Notes under the pieces: model-generated
Told to the model about the DNA's origin: nothing
Database searches by the model: none
The model's input: only the letters and a program-made list of their open reading frames with translations
Position numbers and translations under genes: made by a program
DNA from: Marinosulfonomonas sp.
GTDB taxonomy: Bacteria; Pseudomonadota; Alphaproteobacteria; Rhodobacterales; Rhodobacteraceae
Direction: 5' to 3'
NCBI GenBank assembly: GCA_019090885.1
Contig: JAHRVC010000021.1
Span: 1 to 46,500 of the forward strand
DNA: 46,500 nt
Shown: positions 36,552 to 44,243 of the stretch, one piece after another
How the letters are laid out: each line of letters opens with the position of its first letter
How positions within the stretch are numbered: the first letter of the stretch is position 1

Positions 36552-37529
36552 CTAACCACTGCCAATCAATGCACCTGCTGCAAAGACCAGTGCACCACCC
36601 AGCACGACCTGAAACGTGGCCCGCAGGAAAGGCGTGTCCATAAACCGGTTCTGGATCCAGACGATGGCCCATAATTCGACGAACACGATGATGATGGCTG
36701 CGATAGTTGCAGTCCAAAAGTCCGCAATCAGATACGGCAAGGCGTGGCCGAGTCCGCCGAGCGTGGTCATTATCCCGGCTGACAGCCCGCGTTTGTAGGG
36801 TGATCCACGCCCGGATAGCACGCCATCGTCCGACGCCGCCTCGGTAAAGCCCATGGATATACCCGCGCCGATTGAAGCCGCCAGCCCGACCAGAAATGTT
36901 GTGCTGGTGTTGTGGGTTGCGAATGCGACCGCAAAGATTGGCGCGAGGGTCGAGACCGATCCATCCATCAACCCGGCCAAACCCGGCTGAACCCAAGTCA
37001 GGATGAATTTGCGGTGTGCTTCACGATCTTCGGTGCCGCGCGTGTCGGGATCAAGATGCTCTTGCTGAAGTGCTGCGGCTTTGTTCGAATGGCCGGCCTC
37101 GGCTGCAGCAAGATCACCCAGCAATTTTCGCGTGTCAGCATCGCCAGTCCGTTCGGCGGCCATACGATAGAAAAGCTCCGCCTGCCGTTCCATTGCATCC
37201 GCTTCTTCTCGCATGCGTTCCAGCCCAAGGTTTTCGACCAACCAAACCGGTTTGCGCGCATAATAGCCAGACACATGTTCGCGCCGGATCAACGGGATCA
37301 CATCGCCAAAGCGCTGTTTGTGCAATTCGATCAACCGGCGGCGATGTTCGTCTTCTTCTTCGGCCATTTCGTCAAACACGGCCGCAGACCCGGGAAATTC
37401 CTCTCGCAGCCGCTCGCCATATTGTCGATAAATCCGCGCGTCGTCTTCTTCCGACGAGATCGCCAATGCCAGAATTTCCTGTTCGCTCAGGTCAGCAAAA
37501 CGCTTACGACTGGAAATTCCGGGGATCAT
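36552..37529 (-). CDS. mbfA: Membrane-bound ferritin MbfA (ferritin-VIT1 fusion)
   Basis: MbfA proteins of Alphaproteobacteria export iron and protect against iron and peroxide stress. The 325-residue product has an N-terminal ferritin-like helical domain (ILALAISSEEDDARIYRQYGERL; EMAEEEDEHRRRLIELH; a second E/H-rich pair AAAEAGHSNKAAALQQEHL). This is fused to a VIT1/CCC1-type membrane domain (GLAGLMDGSVSTLAPIFAVAFATH and four or five further hydrophobic segments). The ribosome site is AGGAGCC. An Irr box lies just upstream, which places it under iron control. Confidence 0.94.
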   Translation of the reverse strand: MIPGISSRKRFADLSEQEILALAISSEEDDARIYRQYGERLREEFPGSAAVFDEMAEEEDEHRRRLIELHKQRFGDVIPLIRREHVSGYYARKPVWLVENLGLERMREEADAMERQAELFYRMAAERTGDADTRKLLGDLAAAEAGHSNKAAALQQEHLDPDTRGTEDREAHRKFILTWVQPGLAGLMDGSVSTLAPIFAVAFATHNTSTTFLVGLAASIGAGISMGFTEAASDDGVLSGRGSPYKRGLSAGIMTTLGGLGHALPYLIADFWTATIAAIIIVFVELWAIVWIQNRFMDTPFLRATFQVVLGGALVFAAGALIGSG

Positions 37530-37540
37530 GGCAGGCTCCT

Positions 37541-37557
37541 TTTAGAACAGTTCTAAA
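37541..37557 (-). promoter_or_regulatory. Irr iron-control element (ICE box) before mbfA
   Basis: TTTAGAACAGTTCTAAA is a perfect match to the published alphaproteobacterial ICE consensus TTTAGAA-N3-TTCTAAA, with complete dyad symmetry outside the central three bases. It ends 12 bp before the mbfA start, directly next to the ribosome site. This is a position expected for an Irr operator that blocks transcription under iron limitation. The site is read from sequence; Irr itself is not in the window. Confidence 0.88.
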
Positions 37558-37656
37558 GTATTAGGATTTTGGCCGTGGGCAAGGGGCAAATGCTGCCGAC
37601 TGGCCGTCTATTTCGCCGTGGTCAAAGCCGTTCGTTGGCAGAAGCGGGCCAATCAG

Positions 37657-38373
37657 CTATTTCTTGCTCCGAACCTTTAGCGACCCGCCAATTTCCTGCA
37701 CATCGAATTTTCCGGCCTTCTTGAGCAAGGTGCTAAGGTTTCGGCAACCATAGTTGCGAGGGTCAAACCCCGGGTTAGCTGCGTTGATCTGCTGACCGAG
37801 CGGGCCTAACGCAACCCACTCGGCGTCGGGGTCCATCTTGGCCATTGTGGCCGCGATAAGTGGGCGCGCTTTCGACGGGGGGTCAGTATTCTTCGAGTCG
37901 CCCTCATTTGCTTCGCTGTCGGCGTTCATCGCTTCGAGGTTTTCTAAGAAGATGAAGCGTTTGCAGGCAGCTATGAAGGAAGCGGGTGTTTTTCGCTCAC
38001 CCATGCCGTAAACATCTAATCCCTGCTCACGGATACGGCTTGCAAGGCGCGTAAAATCGCTATCCGAGGAGATCAGGACAAAGCCGTCAAACTTTCCTGA
38101 GTGTAAAATGTCCATTGCATCGATAACCAAAGCAATGTCACTCGCATTCTTATTTATTGTGTTCGCAAATTGTTGGTGCGCATTTATCGCAAGAGACGCC
38201 AAAATTTCTTTCGTCCACCCTTGCGGTGCCCCGGCTGAGAAGTCGCCGTATATCCGGCGAATGCTGGCCTCACCCAAAGATGCAATTTCTTCAAATAGCG
38301 GATGTGCAAACCGAGCGGCCACATTGTCCGCGTCGATTAAAACCGCGTAGTGCGGGCGATCTGGCGCCGTCAT
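37657..38373 (-). CDS. NYN-domain protein with LOTUS/OST-HTH tail
   Basis: The product has 238 residues and two domains. The N-terminal NYN (PIN-like nuclease) part has the acidic set VLIDADNVAARF, DIALVIDAMDILH and LISSDSDFTRLASRIREQG, as in LabA/DUF88 proteins. The C-terminal 75 residues (ATMAKMDPDAEWVALGPLGQQINAANPGFDPRNYGCRNLSTLLKKAGKFDVQE) look like a LOTUS/OST-HTH RNA-binding fold. The pair suggests an RNA-directed nuclease or binding protein; activity is inference. It is a single gene between mbfA (divergently controlled) and the formaldehyde dehydrogenase. Confidence 0.9.
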   Translation of the reverse strand: MTAPDRPHYAVLIDADNVAARFAHPLFEEIASLGEASIRRIYGDFSAGAPQGWTKEILASLAINAHQQFANTINKNASDIALVIDAMDILHSGKFDGFVLISSDSDFTRLASRIREQGLDVYGMGERKTPASFIAACKRFIFLENLEAMNADSEANEGDSKNTDPPSKARPLIAATMAKMDPDAEWVALGPLGQQINAANPGFDPRNYGCRNLSTLLKKAGKFDVQEIGGSLKVRSKK

Positions 38374-38400
38374 AAAATAAGTCCCTTTTCAAAATTACCC

Positions 38401-38426
38401 AGGCACACGAAAAAATGTATGTGCCT
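38401..38426 (-). terminator. Hairpin after the formaldehyde dehydrogenase gene
   Basis: AGGCACA and TGTGCCT form a perfect 7-bp stem around a 12-nt A/T-rich loop, 46 nt past the dehydrogenase stop on the minus strand. The following bases (GGGTAATTTTG) are only weakly U-rich, so it is a possible terminator or 3'-end stabiliser. Confidence 0.4.
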
Positions 38427-38472
38427 TCGCAACCGCACGATAATCCTGTACCGTCGGTGCTCCCAAAACTGT

Positions 38473-39585
38473 CTAGTAAACCACGACCGACCGAATGCTC
38501 TCGCCCGAATGCATCAAATCAAACCCTTTGTTGATGTCCTTCAAAGACAACTTATGGGTAATCATCGGGTCGATCTCGATTTTTCCGTCCATATACCAGT
38601 CGACGATTTTGGGAACATCGGTTCGCCCGCGTGCGCCACCAAACGCCGTGCCGCGCCAGACCCGGCCGGTGACCAGTTGGAATGGGCGGGTGGAAATCTC
38701 GGCGCCGGCCGGGGCCACGCCGATAATCACGCTTTCGCCCCAGCCCTTGTGGGACGCTTCAAGTGCTGTGCGCATGACGTTTACATTGCCCGTCGCGTCA
38801 AAAGTATAATCTGCGCCGCCGCCGGTTAGCTCGACCAGATGAGCGACCAGATCACCCTCGACATCGTTCGGGTTCACGAAATCGGTCATGCCAAAGCGGG
38901 CTGCCATCTCGACTTTGTCGGGGTTCAGGTCAACGCCTACAATCTGATCGGCCCCCGCAAGGCGCAGCCCCTGCACCACGTTCAAACCGATGCCGCCCAG
39001 ACCAAATACAATTGCCCGGCTGCCAATCTCGACCTTGGCGGTGTTCATTACCGCCCCAAGTCCGGTGGTCACGCCACAACCAATGTAACAGATCTTGTCG
39101 AACGGGGCGTCCTTGCGCACCTTGGCAAGTGCGATTTCCGGCAGGACTGTATGATTGGCGAATGTGGAACAGCCCATGTAATGCAGGATCGGCGTGCCAT
39201 CCAGCATCGAAAAGCGGCTGGTGCCATCAGGCATCAGGCCCTGACCTTGGGTGACGCGGATCGATTGGCACAGGTTGGTTTTCGGGTTCAGACAATAGTC
39301 GCAGGTCCGGCATTCGGGTGTGTAAAGCGGGATCACGTGATCGCCGGGTTTCAGGCTGGTGACACCTTCGCCAACTTCCAGAACAACGCCTGCACCTTCG
39401 TGGCCAAGGATCGCGGGAAACAGCCCCTCGGGGTCGGCGCCGGACAGGGTAAATTCATCGGTGTGGCAAATTCCGGTCGCCTTGATTTCAACCAAAACCT
39501 CGCCCGCACGTGGCCCGTCTAAGTTCACGTCCATGATTTCCAGTGGTTTGCCGGCCTCAATGGCCACTGCGGCTTTCGTGCGCAT
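38473..39585 (-). CDS. frmA: S-(hydroxymethyl)glutathione dehydrogenase (class III ADH)
   Basis: This glutathione-dependent formaldehyde dehydrogenase oxidises S-hydroxymethylglutathione and can reduce S-nitrosoglutathione. The start is ATG 39585, with GGAAGGA 6 nt upstream, giving 370 residues (standard). Catalytic zinc ligands are seen in [14 protein letters not shown] and later CGVTTG. The structural zinc loop is [17 protein letters not shown]. The NAD-binding motif is [19 protein letters not shown]. It may be named adhC in related genomes. A pair of palindromes lies upstream between it and imuB. No formylglutathione hydrolase gene is adjacent in the window. Confidence 0.96.
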   Translation of the reverse strand: MRTKAAVAIEAGKPLEIMDVNLDGPRAGEVLVEIKATGICHTDEFTLSGADPEGLFPAILGHEGAGVVLEVGEGVTSLKPGDHVIPLYTPECRTCDYCLNPKTNLCQSIRVTQGQGLMPDGTSRFSMLDGTPILHYMGCSTFANHTVLPEIALAKVRKDAPFDKICYIGCGVTTGLGAVMNTAKVEIGSRAIVFGLGGIGLNVVQGLRLAGADQIVGVDLNPDKVEMAARFGMTDFVNPNDVEGDLVAHLVELTGGGADYTFDATGNVNVMRTALEASHKGWGESVIIGVAPAGAEISTRPFQLVTGRVWRGTAFGGARGRTDVPKIVDWYMDGKIEIDPMITHKLSLKDINKGFDLMHSGESIRSVVVY

Positions 39586-39634
39586 CCGATATCCTTCCAA
39601 TAACTACGAGGCCCACCTTAGTGATTGCTAACAT

Positions 39635-39663
39635 CAGTTCAACTGAATCGAGTCTGGGACTCG
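39635..39663. promoter_or_regulatory. Two adjacent palindromes before frmA
   Basis: CAGTT-C-AACTG (39635-39645) and CGAGTC-TGG-GACTCG (39649-39663) are perfect inverted repeats only 3 bp apart, about 50-78 bp before the frmA start codon and 70-98 bp before imuB. They do not match an operator I recognise. The location in a divergent spacer suggests binding by a dimeric regulator of formaldehyde metabolism, or an RNA hairpin. Confidence 0.4.
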
Positions 39664-39691
39664 ACTCTGATAAGGTCGATACTCTAAATTA

Positions 39692-39718
39692 GAACAAATC
39701 AAGAACACTATGTAGAAC
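39692..39718 (+). promoter_or_regulatory. LexA (SOS) box before imuB
   Basis: GAAC-AAATCAA-GAAC (39692-39706) equals the alphaproteobacterial LexA motif GTTC-N7-GTTC read on the other strand. A third GAAC follows at 39715-39718 with 8-bp spacing. The site ends 26 bp before the imuB ATG, a repressor position. imuB genes are typical SOS members, which supports the call. Confidence 0.82.
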
Positions 39719-39732
39719 ACACGGGTTTTAAA

Positions 39733-41388
39733 ATGCATGGCCGCCGTATCCTTTCCCTGTGGTTTCCCCGCCTTGGGGCAGAGCGGTTGTTGCGCTTGGA
39801 ATCTGGCTTGCTCGGCGGTCCGGTCGCCGTTGTCCGGGATCAAAGCAATATGCAGATCCTGTCCAGCCTGTCAGTTGAAGCAGAAGAGCAGGGCCTGCGT
39901 CCCGGCCAACCCATGCGCGATGCCCTTGCCATGTGTCCCACGCTGATTACCCGTCTTGCCAACCCGCAGGCAGAGGCCGCGTTCCTGACAGTGTTGCGCA
40001 GATGGGCGGGCAAATATTCCCCTTGGGTGTCCGAGGAACCCCCGGCCTCGCTGGCGATCGACCTGACCGGGTGTGCGCATCTTTTTGGCGGCGAACAGGC
40101 CGTGCTGGCAGCGGTTGAGGATGATTGCGCCGCGCTTGGTCTGACCATTCATGCCGGGATTGCCGATACGGTTGGTGCGGCCTGGGCGTTGGCCCGCTAT
40201 GCCGGGCAGCCGATGCAATTGGCACGCACCGGTGACGCTGTTGATCAGGAAGCGCGCGCTACCCGTGTGCGGGCGGTGAAACGGCGCAACTGGGAACGTG
40301 GCGGCCCGCCGCCCCGACTGGCGCCGCCGGGCAACCGGGCCAGCCGGATCGCCCTGCCGGGTCAGACCCGCACGGCGCTTTCTGCTTTGCCAATCGCGGC
40401 CCTGCGCCTGCCTGAAGATGCGGTTATCAGCCTGACCCGGCTTGGCTTGCGACGGGTGGATGATCTGATCGGCACGCCCCGCGCTGCATTGGCGCGCCGG
40501 TTTGGAAAAGATGTGGTGCGGCGGCTGGATCAGGCTTTGGGGGTTGAGCCTGAACCGGTCTCTCCTGCGCGCCCGCCAATGCATTTTGCCGCCCGGTTAA
40601 GCTTTCCGGACCCGATTGGTCTGGAAAGCGACATTCTGGCCGGGATCGACCGGCTGCTACCGGTCCTGACCAAGCGCTTGCAACAAAAGGGCCGAGGTGC
40701 GCGGCGGGTTGTGCTGCAGCTTTTTCGTAGCGACCGGACGATGCAGTGGTTCGATGTCGGCCTTGCCCGCCCATCTGCGACGCCTGACCGTATCCGCCCG
40801 TTGTTGGCGATGAAACTTGGTGATCTGGACGCAGGTTTTGGCATCGACACGCTGCGGATTAAGGCCAGCGTTACCGAGCCTTTGCATGCCCATCAGCACA
40901 AGGGGCATCTGGATGCGGCGGCCGAGGCCTCGAGCCGTCTGAATACAAATACGGTCATCGACGACCTGATTGGCAAGATCGGCGCGCGGATCGGGCTAGA
41001 GCGGGTGACCCGGGTCCATCCTGCCGACAGTTACATCCCGGAAAAGACCAGCCTGACCTTGGCCGCAGCTTGGTCCGAGGCAGTAACCGACTGGCCCAAA
41101 CCACCTGCGCCGCGCCCCTTGATCCTTTGGTCACCGGAACCAGTGAACGCGCATGAGGTTCCGGTCTTGCCGCTTTCGTTTCGCTGGCGAAGGCGCAAAT
41201 TGCTCGTTTTGCAGGCCACTGGCCCGGCCCGTATTTCGCCCGAATGGTGGCTGGATGATCCGGATTGGCGCACAGGCGTGCGGGATTACTGGCAGGTTAC
41301 GACAGATAGCGGGGAACGCCTGTGGCTTTACTTTGCACATGGCGGCACGATGTCGGCTGGCTGGTTTTGTCAGGGTAGTTTTGCGTAA
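39733..41388 (+). CDS. imuB: Y-family polymerase-like protein ImuB
   Basis: ImuB is a catalytically inactive Y-family polymerase relative that scaffolds ImuA, DnaE2 and the clamp in damage-induced mutagenesis. The 551-residue product has the ImuB-style start (RRILSLWFPRLGAERLLR), in which the polymerase aspartates (the HIDMDAFYA-type motif) are absent, and AIDLTGCAHLFGGE where active enzymes have the SIDE motif. A helix-hairpin-helix region (ALPIAALRLPEDAVISLTRLGLRRVDDLIGTPR) and a C-terminal domain follow. It is GC-richer than its surroundings. Neither imuA nor dnaE2, usual operon partners, is next to it. Confidence 0.93.
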   Translation: MHGRRILSLWFPRLGAERLLRLESGLLGGPVAVVRDQSNMQILSSLSVEAEEQGLRPGQPMRDALAMCPTLITRLANPQAEAAFLTVLRRWAGKYSPWVSEEPPASLAIDLTGCAHLFGGEQAVLAAVEDDCAALGLTIHAGIADTVGAAWALARYAGQPMQLARTGDAVDQEARATRVRAVKRRNWERGGPPPRLAPPGNRASRIALPGQTRTALSALPIAALRLPEDAVISLTRLGLRRVDDLIGTPRAALARRFGKDVVRRLDQALGVEPEPVSPARPPMHFAARLSFPDPIGLESDILAGIDRLLPVLTKRLQQKGRGARRVVLQLFRSDRTMQWFDVGLARPSATPDRIRPLLAMKLGDLDAGFGIDTLRIKASVTEPLHAHQHKGHLDAAAEASSRLNTNTVIDDLIGKIGARIGLERVTRVHPADSYIPEKTSLTLAAAWSEAVTDWPKPPAPRPLILWSPEPVNAHEVPVLPLSFRWRRRKLLVLQATGPARISPEWWLDDPDWRTGVRDYWQVTTDSGERLWLYFAHGGTMSAGWFCQGSFA

Positions 41389-41390
41389 AA

Positions 41391-41480
41391 ATACCCCCAG
41401 TGCAATAATGCCCGAGGGTATAAGAACCCCCGACGTCGCAGACTGGGGTGGGGGCTGAAAAACTGCGACGCCGGGGTATG
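41391..41480 (+). other. Structured spacer after imuB (long inverted repeat)
   Basis: This lies within the 224-bp gap between imuB and the DUF2794 gene. CCCCGACGTCGCAG (41428-41441) pairs with CTGCGACGCCGGGG (41463-41476) at 13 of 14 positions around a 21-nt G-rich loop (contains GGGGTGGGGG). Outer bases ATACCC (41391-41396) can pair either with GGGTAT (41416-41421) or with the downstream GGGGTAT. No U run follows, so it is not an ordinary terminator. It may be a small RNA, a 3' stability element or a repeat family member. The remaining spacer to 41612 shows no feature I can name. Confidence 0.5.
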
Positions 41481-41612
41481 AGTATTGCTACAACACCTTA
41501 ATTACCTGAAAATCCGGCACAAAAAGGGTCAACCCGTGGCCCGGCGTAGGCGATAGCAAGGCAAAAGTAGGGCACGCTTGATTTTGTCGACTGAAACGCC
41601 CAGTATTTCAAC

Positions 41613-41960
41613 ATGAACGTACAAACACCCACGCCGTTGCCACCTCGGCGCAAAATACCCGAAAAAACCACATTCCATCGCACAGAACTCAATGCCATTT
41701 TAGGCGTTTATGGTCGTATGGTCGCCGCCGGTGAATGGCGCGACTATGGGATGTCCTTTCTGAAAGACGTTGCGATATTCTCAATCTTTCGCCGGACCGC
41801 CGAACATCCAGTCTATCGCGTCGAAAAGCGCCCGAAATTCCGCAATAAGCAGGGAATGTATTCGGTGGTGGCGATGGATGGGCGCATTTTGAAGCGCGGC
41901 CACGACCTGAAAACGGTATTAAGTGTTCTGGAACGAAAACTAATCCGGGCCGTGAACTAA
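41613..41960 (+). CDS. DUF2794 domain protein
   Basis: The product has 115 residues and matches the alphaproteobacterial DUF2794 family by its central block (TFHRTELNAILGVYGRMVAAGEWRDYGMSFLKDVAIFSIFRRTAEHPVYRVEKRPK) and its end (VVAMDGRILKRGHDLKTVLSVLERKLIRAVN). It is soluble, basic and without signal peptide. The function is not known. It has its own 224-bp upstream region and converges on the NlpC/P60 gene with only 8 bp between the stops. Confidence 0.9.
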   Translation: MNVQTPTPLPPRRKIPEKTTFHRTELNAILGVYGRMVAAGEWRDYGMSFLKDVAIFSIFRRTAEHPVYRVEKRPKFRNKQGMYSVVAMDGRILKRGHDLKTVLSVLERKLIRAVN

Positions 41961-41968
41961 GTCGTGAA

Positions 41969-42799
41969 TTAAAGCCGTTTGCGGGACGTAACTTCACCTT
42001 CGCCCTGCGCAATGATCCGTTCGATCGCTTTATCAATCGGCTCGTAGCTTACCGCCATCGAACCGGCATTGGCATGGATGATCGTGTCTGAATCGACAGC
42101 AATTGCCACATGGCCCTTCCAAAAGAATAGATCACCACGATGAACCGGTTCGGAATTATCAAGCGGCTCACCCAAGGATGCCTCTTGTTGGTCACTGTCC
42201 GCCGGGCAGGCGATGTTGCAGGCCATCATGGCGCTTTGAACAAGGCCGGAACAATCTATGCCGCGATGACTGTTACCGCCCCAAAGATAAGGCGTGCCGA
42301 AAAACTGCTGCGCAACGGTTACCGGATCGCGCAGGGGTGCGGTGATCGGGCGGATATGATCGCGCCAGATAAAATACCCGTCATGGGTTTCGCTGTAATC
42401 CCCATGCCCGCTGACGATGCGCAGCCGTGACCCGAAAGAAATATCGTCGATCATTGCACCCTTTAGGCCGGCCTTTGCAAAAAGATGGGCCGACCGCGCG
42501 GATACGAAATGTGTCGCTTCGGCCGCCTCGCTCAGATGCGAATGCGAAACATATCCGACATAGCCGTCGCGGTCCGATTGGACAAAAGCCATCCCGTCGC
42601 GGGTTTCAAAAACAGTAAGCGTTTCGCCAAACAGCATCTGCCGGGCGCGCCCCTGTTGCCCCGGATCAGCGCGCAGATCCGCAATCGGAACGCAGATTTG
42701 CGCGGCTTTGCCATCAACATAAGCTACGGCATCAACCCGACCTTTCAGATGCGCAGCAGCAACACGCCCATTGGCCGGTATCAATCGCGCATCTGTCAT
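41969..42799 (-). CDS. NlpC/P60 family peptidase with SH3-like domains
   Basis: This is a probable cell-wall or muropeptide peptidase of 276 residues. The N-terminal 160 residues contain two bacterial SH3-like segments (GETLTVFETRDGMAFVQSDRDGYVGYVSHSHL; and FGSRLRIVSGHGDYSE). The C-terminal NlpC/P60 domain has the catalytic cysteine in GIDCSGLVQ and the histidine in WKGHVAIAV; HANAG is near the third site. No signal peptide is visible, so cytosolic muropeptide recycling (as for related enzymes with a peptidase partner) is likely. Its ATG overlaps the pepA-like stop (ATGA). Confidence 0.92.
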   Translation of the reverse strand: MTDARLIPANGRVAAAHLKGRVDAVAYVDGKAAQICVPIADLRADPGQQGRARQMLFGETLTVFETRDGMAFVQSDRDGYVGYVSHSHLSEAAEATHFVSARSAHLFAKAGLKGAMIDDISFGSRLRIVSGHGDYSETHDGYFIWRDHIRPITAPLRDPVTVAQQFFGTPYLWGGNSHRGIDCSGLVQSAMMACNIACPADSDQQEASLGEPLDNSEPVHRGDLFFWKGHVAIAVDSDTIIHANAGSMAVSYEPIDKAIERIIAQGEGEVTSRKRL

Positions 42800-44184
42800 A
42801 GCCCAAGCAATTCTGGCAGCGCTTCAAGCAGGGCCCTCGCGCCTTGACCAACACCACCCTTGGGGCGTGCCGGCGCGGACGTGGGCTGCCATCCATACAT
42901 ATCAAAATGCATGTAGCGGGGGGTATCTGTCACGAAACGCCGCAAAAATAATGCTGCCGTGATTGATCCCGCGAAGGCACCCTTTGGCGCGTTATCCAGA
43001 TCGGCGATGCCCGGCTCGATCATCGTTTCATAAGCATCCCAGAACGGCATTTGCCAAACCGGATCGCGCACCCGCTGCGCAGCTGACATCACAGCAGCCG
43101 CGTCGCCTTGTTCAGTCGCATAAAATGGCACCATATCGGGACCAACCGCGATCCGCGCGGCCCCCGTCAGTGTCGCCATCGACAAGATCAAGTCTGGCTT
43201 TTCTTCGTCAGCTAGTGCCAGCGCATCCGCCAAAACTAACCGTCCCTCGGCATCGGTGTTGTTGATCTCTACGGTCAGACCTTTGCGCGAGGTCAATATA
43301 TCACTTGGGCGAAAAGCGCTGCCGTTGATAGCGTTTTCGACTGCCGGTATCAAAACCCGAAGCCGGATCGGCATATTCAAAGACATTATCATCCGCGCCA
43401 GTCCAAGCACCGCCGCGCTGCCGCCCATGTCTTTTTTCATCAACCCCATCGACGCGCCCGGCTTGATGTTCAGACCACCGGTGTCAAAACAAACGCCTTT
43501 ACCAACAAGCGTCAAACTTGGACCCGACGTTCCCCATGTAAGGTCAATCAGGCGCGGTGCGCGATCAGATGCGCGCCCAACCGCATGTATCATAGGCAAG
43601 TTTTCACCAAGCAAATCATCGCCAGTCACAACCCGCACACCAGCCCCGAATTCCGCCGCCAAACCCTGCGCTGCGGTTTCCAATTCTGCGGGCCCCATGT
43701 CGGATGCGGGTGTGTTGATAAGGTCGCGCGTCAAAGCCTCGCCCGCGGCGATAGATTCGAGCCTTTTCACATCAATACCCGTAGGCGGTTTTAACTGCGC
43801 CATGGGAGTGGGCGCTGTCGCATACCGATCAAACCGATAGCCTGCCAGTAACCAGCCAAGCGATGCTTCTTCCAGCTCATCGACGTCAAGCTGATCGGTG
43901 GCCAGATCATAAATTCCATTCGGCAGTTTTGCTCTTGCCGCCGAAATGACAAACCTGTTGCGGTGAGCTGATTTTTCGTCACCAAGGCCAACGGCCGCCA
44001 TTGCCACGCTGCCATCCTGATTGGGTAGTGTCAGCACTTCACATGCAGCGGCTTTGAACCCGGCACTTTCAGCCCAGGCGCGCTGCGCGTCATTCAAACG
44101 TGCCAGCCATGCGTCCAGATATGACTTTTTGACCGGGATCAGCGGTATCCCGGGTTTGTTGCTGGTAGAGAAAGTCAAACTCAT
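42796..44184 (-). CDS. Leucyl aminopeptidase family protein (M17)
   Basis: This M17 zinc aminopeptidase has 462 residues. The C-terminal catalytic domain shows the metal and active-site motifs VGKGVCFDTGGLNIKPGASMGLMKKDMGGSAAV, and EINNTDAEGRLVLADALALADE, the M17 signature. The N-terminal 150 residues are the less-conserved macro-like domain. It is shorter than E. coli PepA and closer to the second alphaproteobacterial M17 type. Coupling to the NlpC/P60 gene suggests the pair degrades imported or recycled peptides. Confidence 0.94.
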   Translation of the reverse strand: MSLTFSTSNKPGIPLIPVKKSYLDAWLARLNDAQRAWAESAGFKAAACEVLTLPNQDGSVAMAAVGLGDEKSAHRNRFVISAARAKLPNGIYDLATDQLDVDELEEASLGWLLAGYRFDRYATAPTPMAQLKPPTGIDVKRLESIAAGEALTRDLINTPASDMGPAELETAAQGLAAEFGAGVRVVTGDDLLGENLPMIHAVGRASDRAPRLIDLTWGTSGPSLTLVGKGVCFDTGGLNIKPGASMGLMKKDMGGSAAVLGLARMIMSLNMPIRLRVLIPAVENAINGSAFRPSDILTSRKGLTVEINNTDAEGRLVLADALALADEEKPDLILSMATLTGAARIAVGPDMVPFYATEQGDAAAVMSAAQRVRDPVWQMPFWDAYETMIEPGIADLDNAPKGAFAGSITAALFLRRFVTDTPRYMHFDMYGWQPTSAPARPKGGVGQGARALLEALPELLGL

Positions 44185-44243
44185 GTGCCGGTCCTGTTTT
44201 TTGCCTGACCCCAGATTAGTGCCAACGTTAAGACCTGCAAGTG

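Noticed and set aside
36912-37556. 214-aa plus-strand ORF
   Set aside because: It is the mirror of mbfA, with no domain, and it would cover the Irr box.
38839-39522. 227-aa plus-strand ORF
   Set aside because: It is antisense to the well-conserved formaldehyde dehydrogenase.
39871-40584. 237-aa minus-strand ORF within imuB
   Set aside because: High GC lengthens shadow frames. The Arg/Gln/Pro-rich sequence has no family features.
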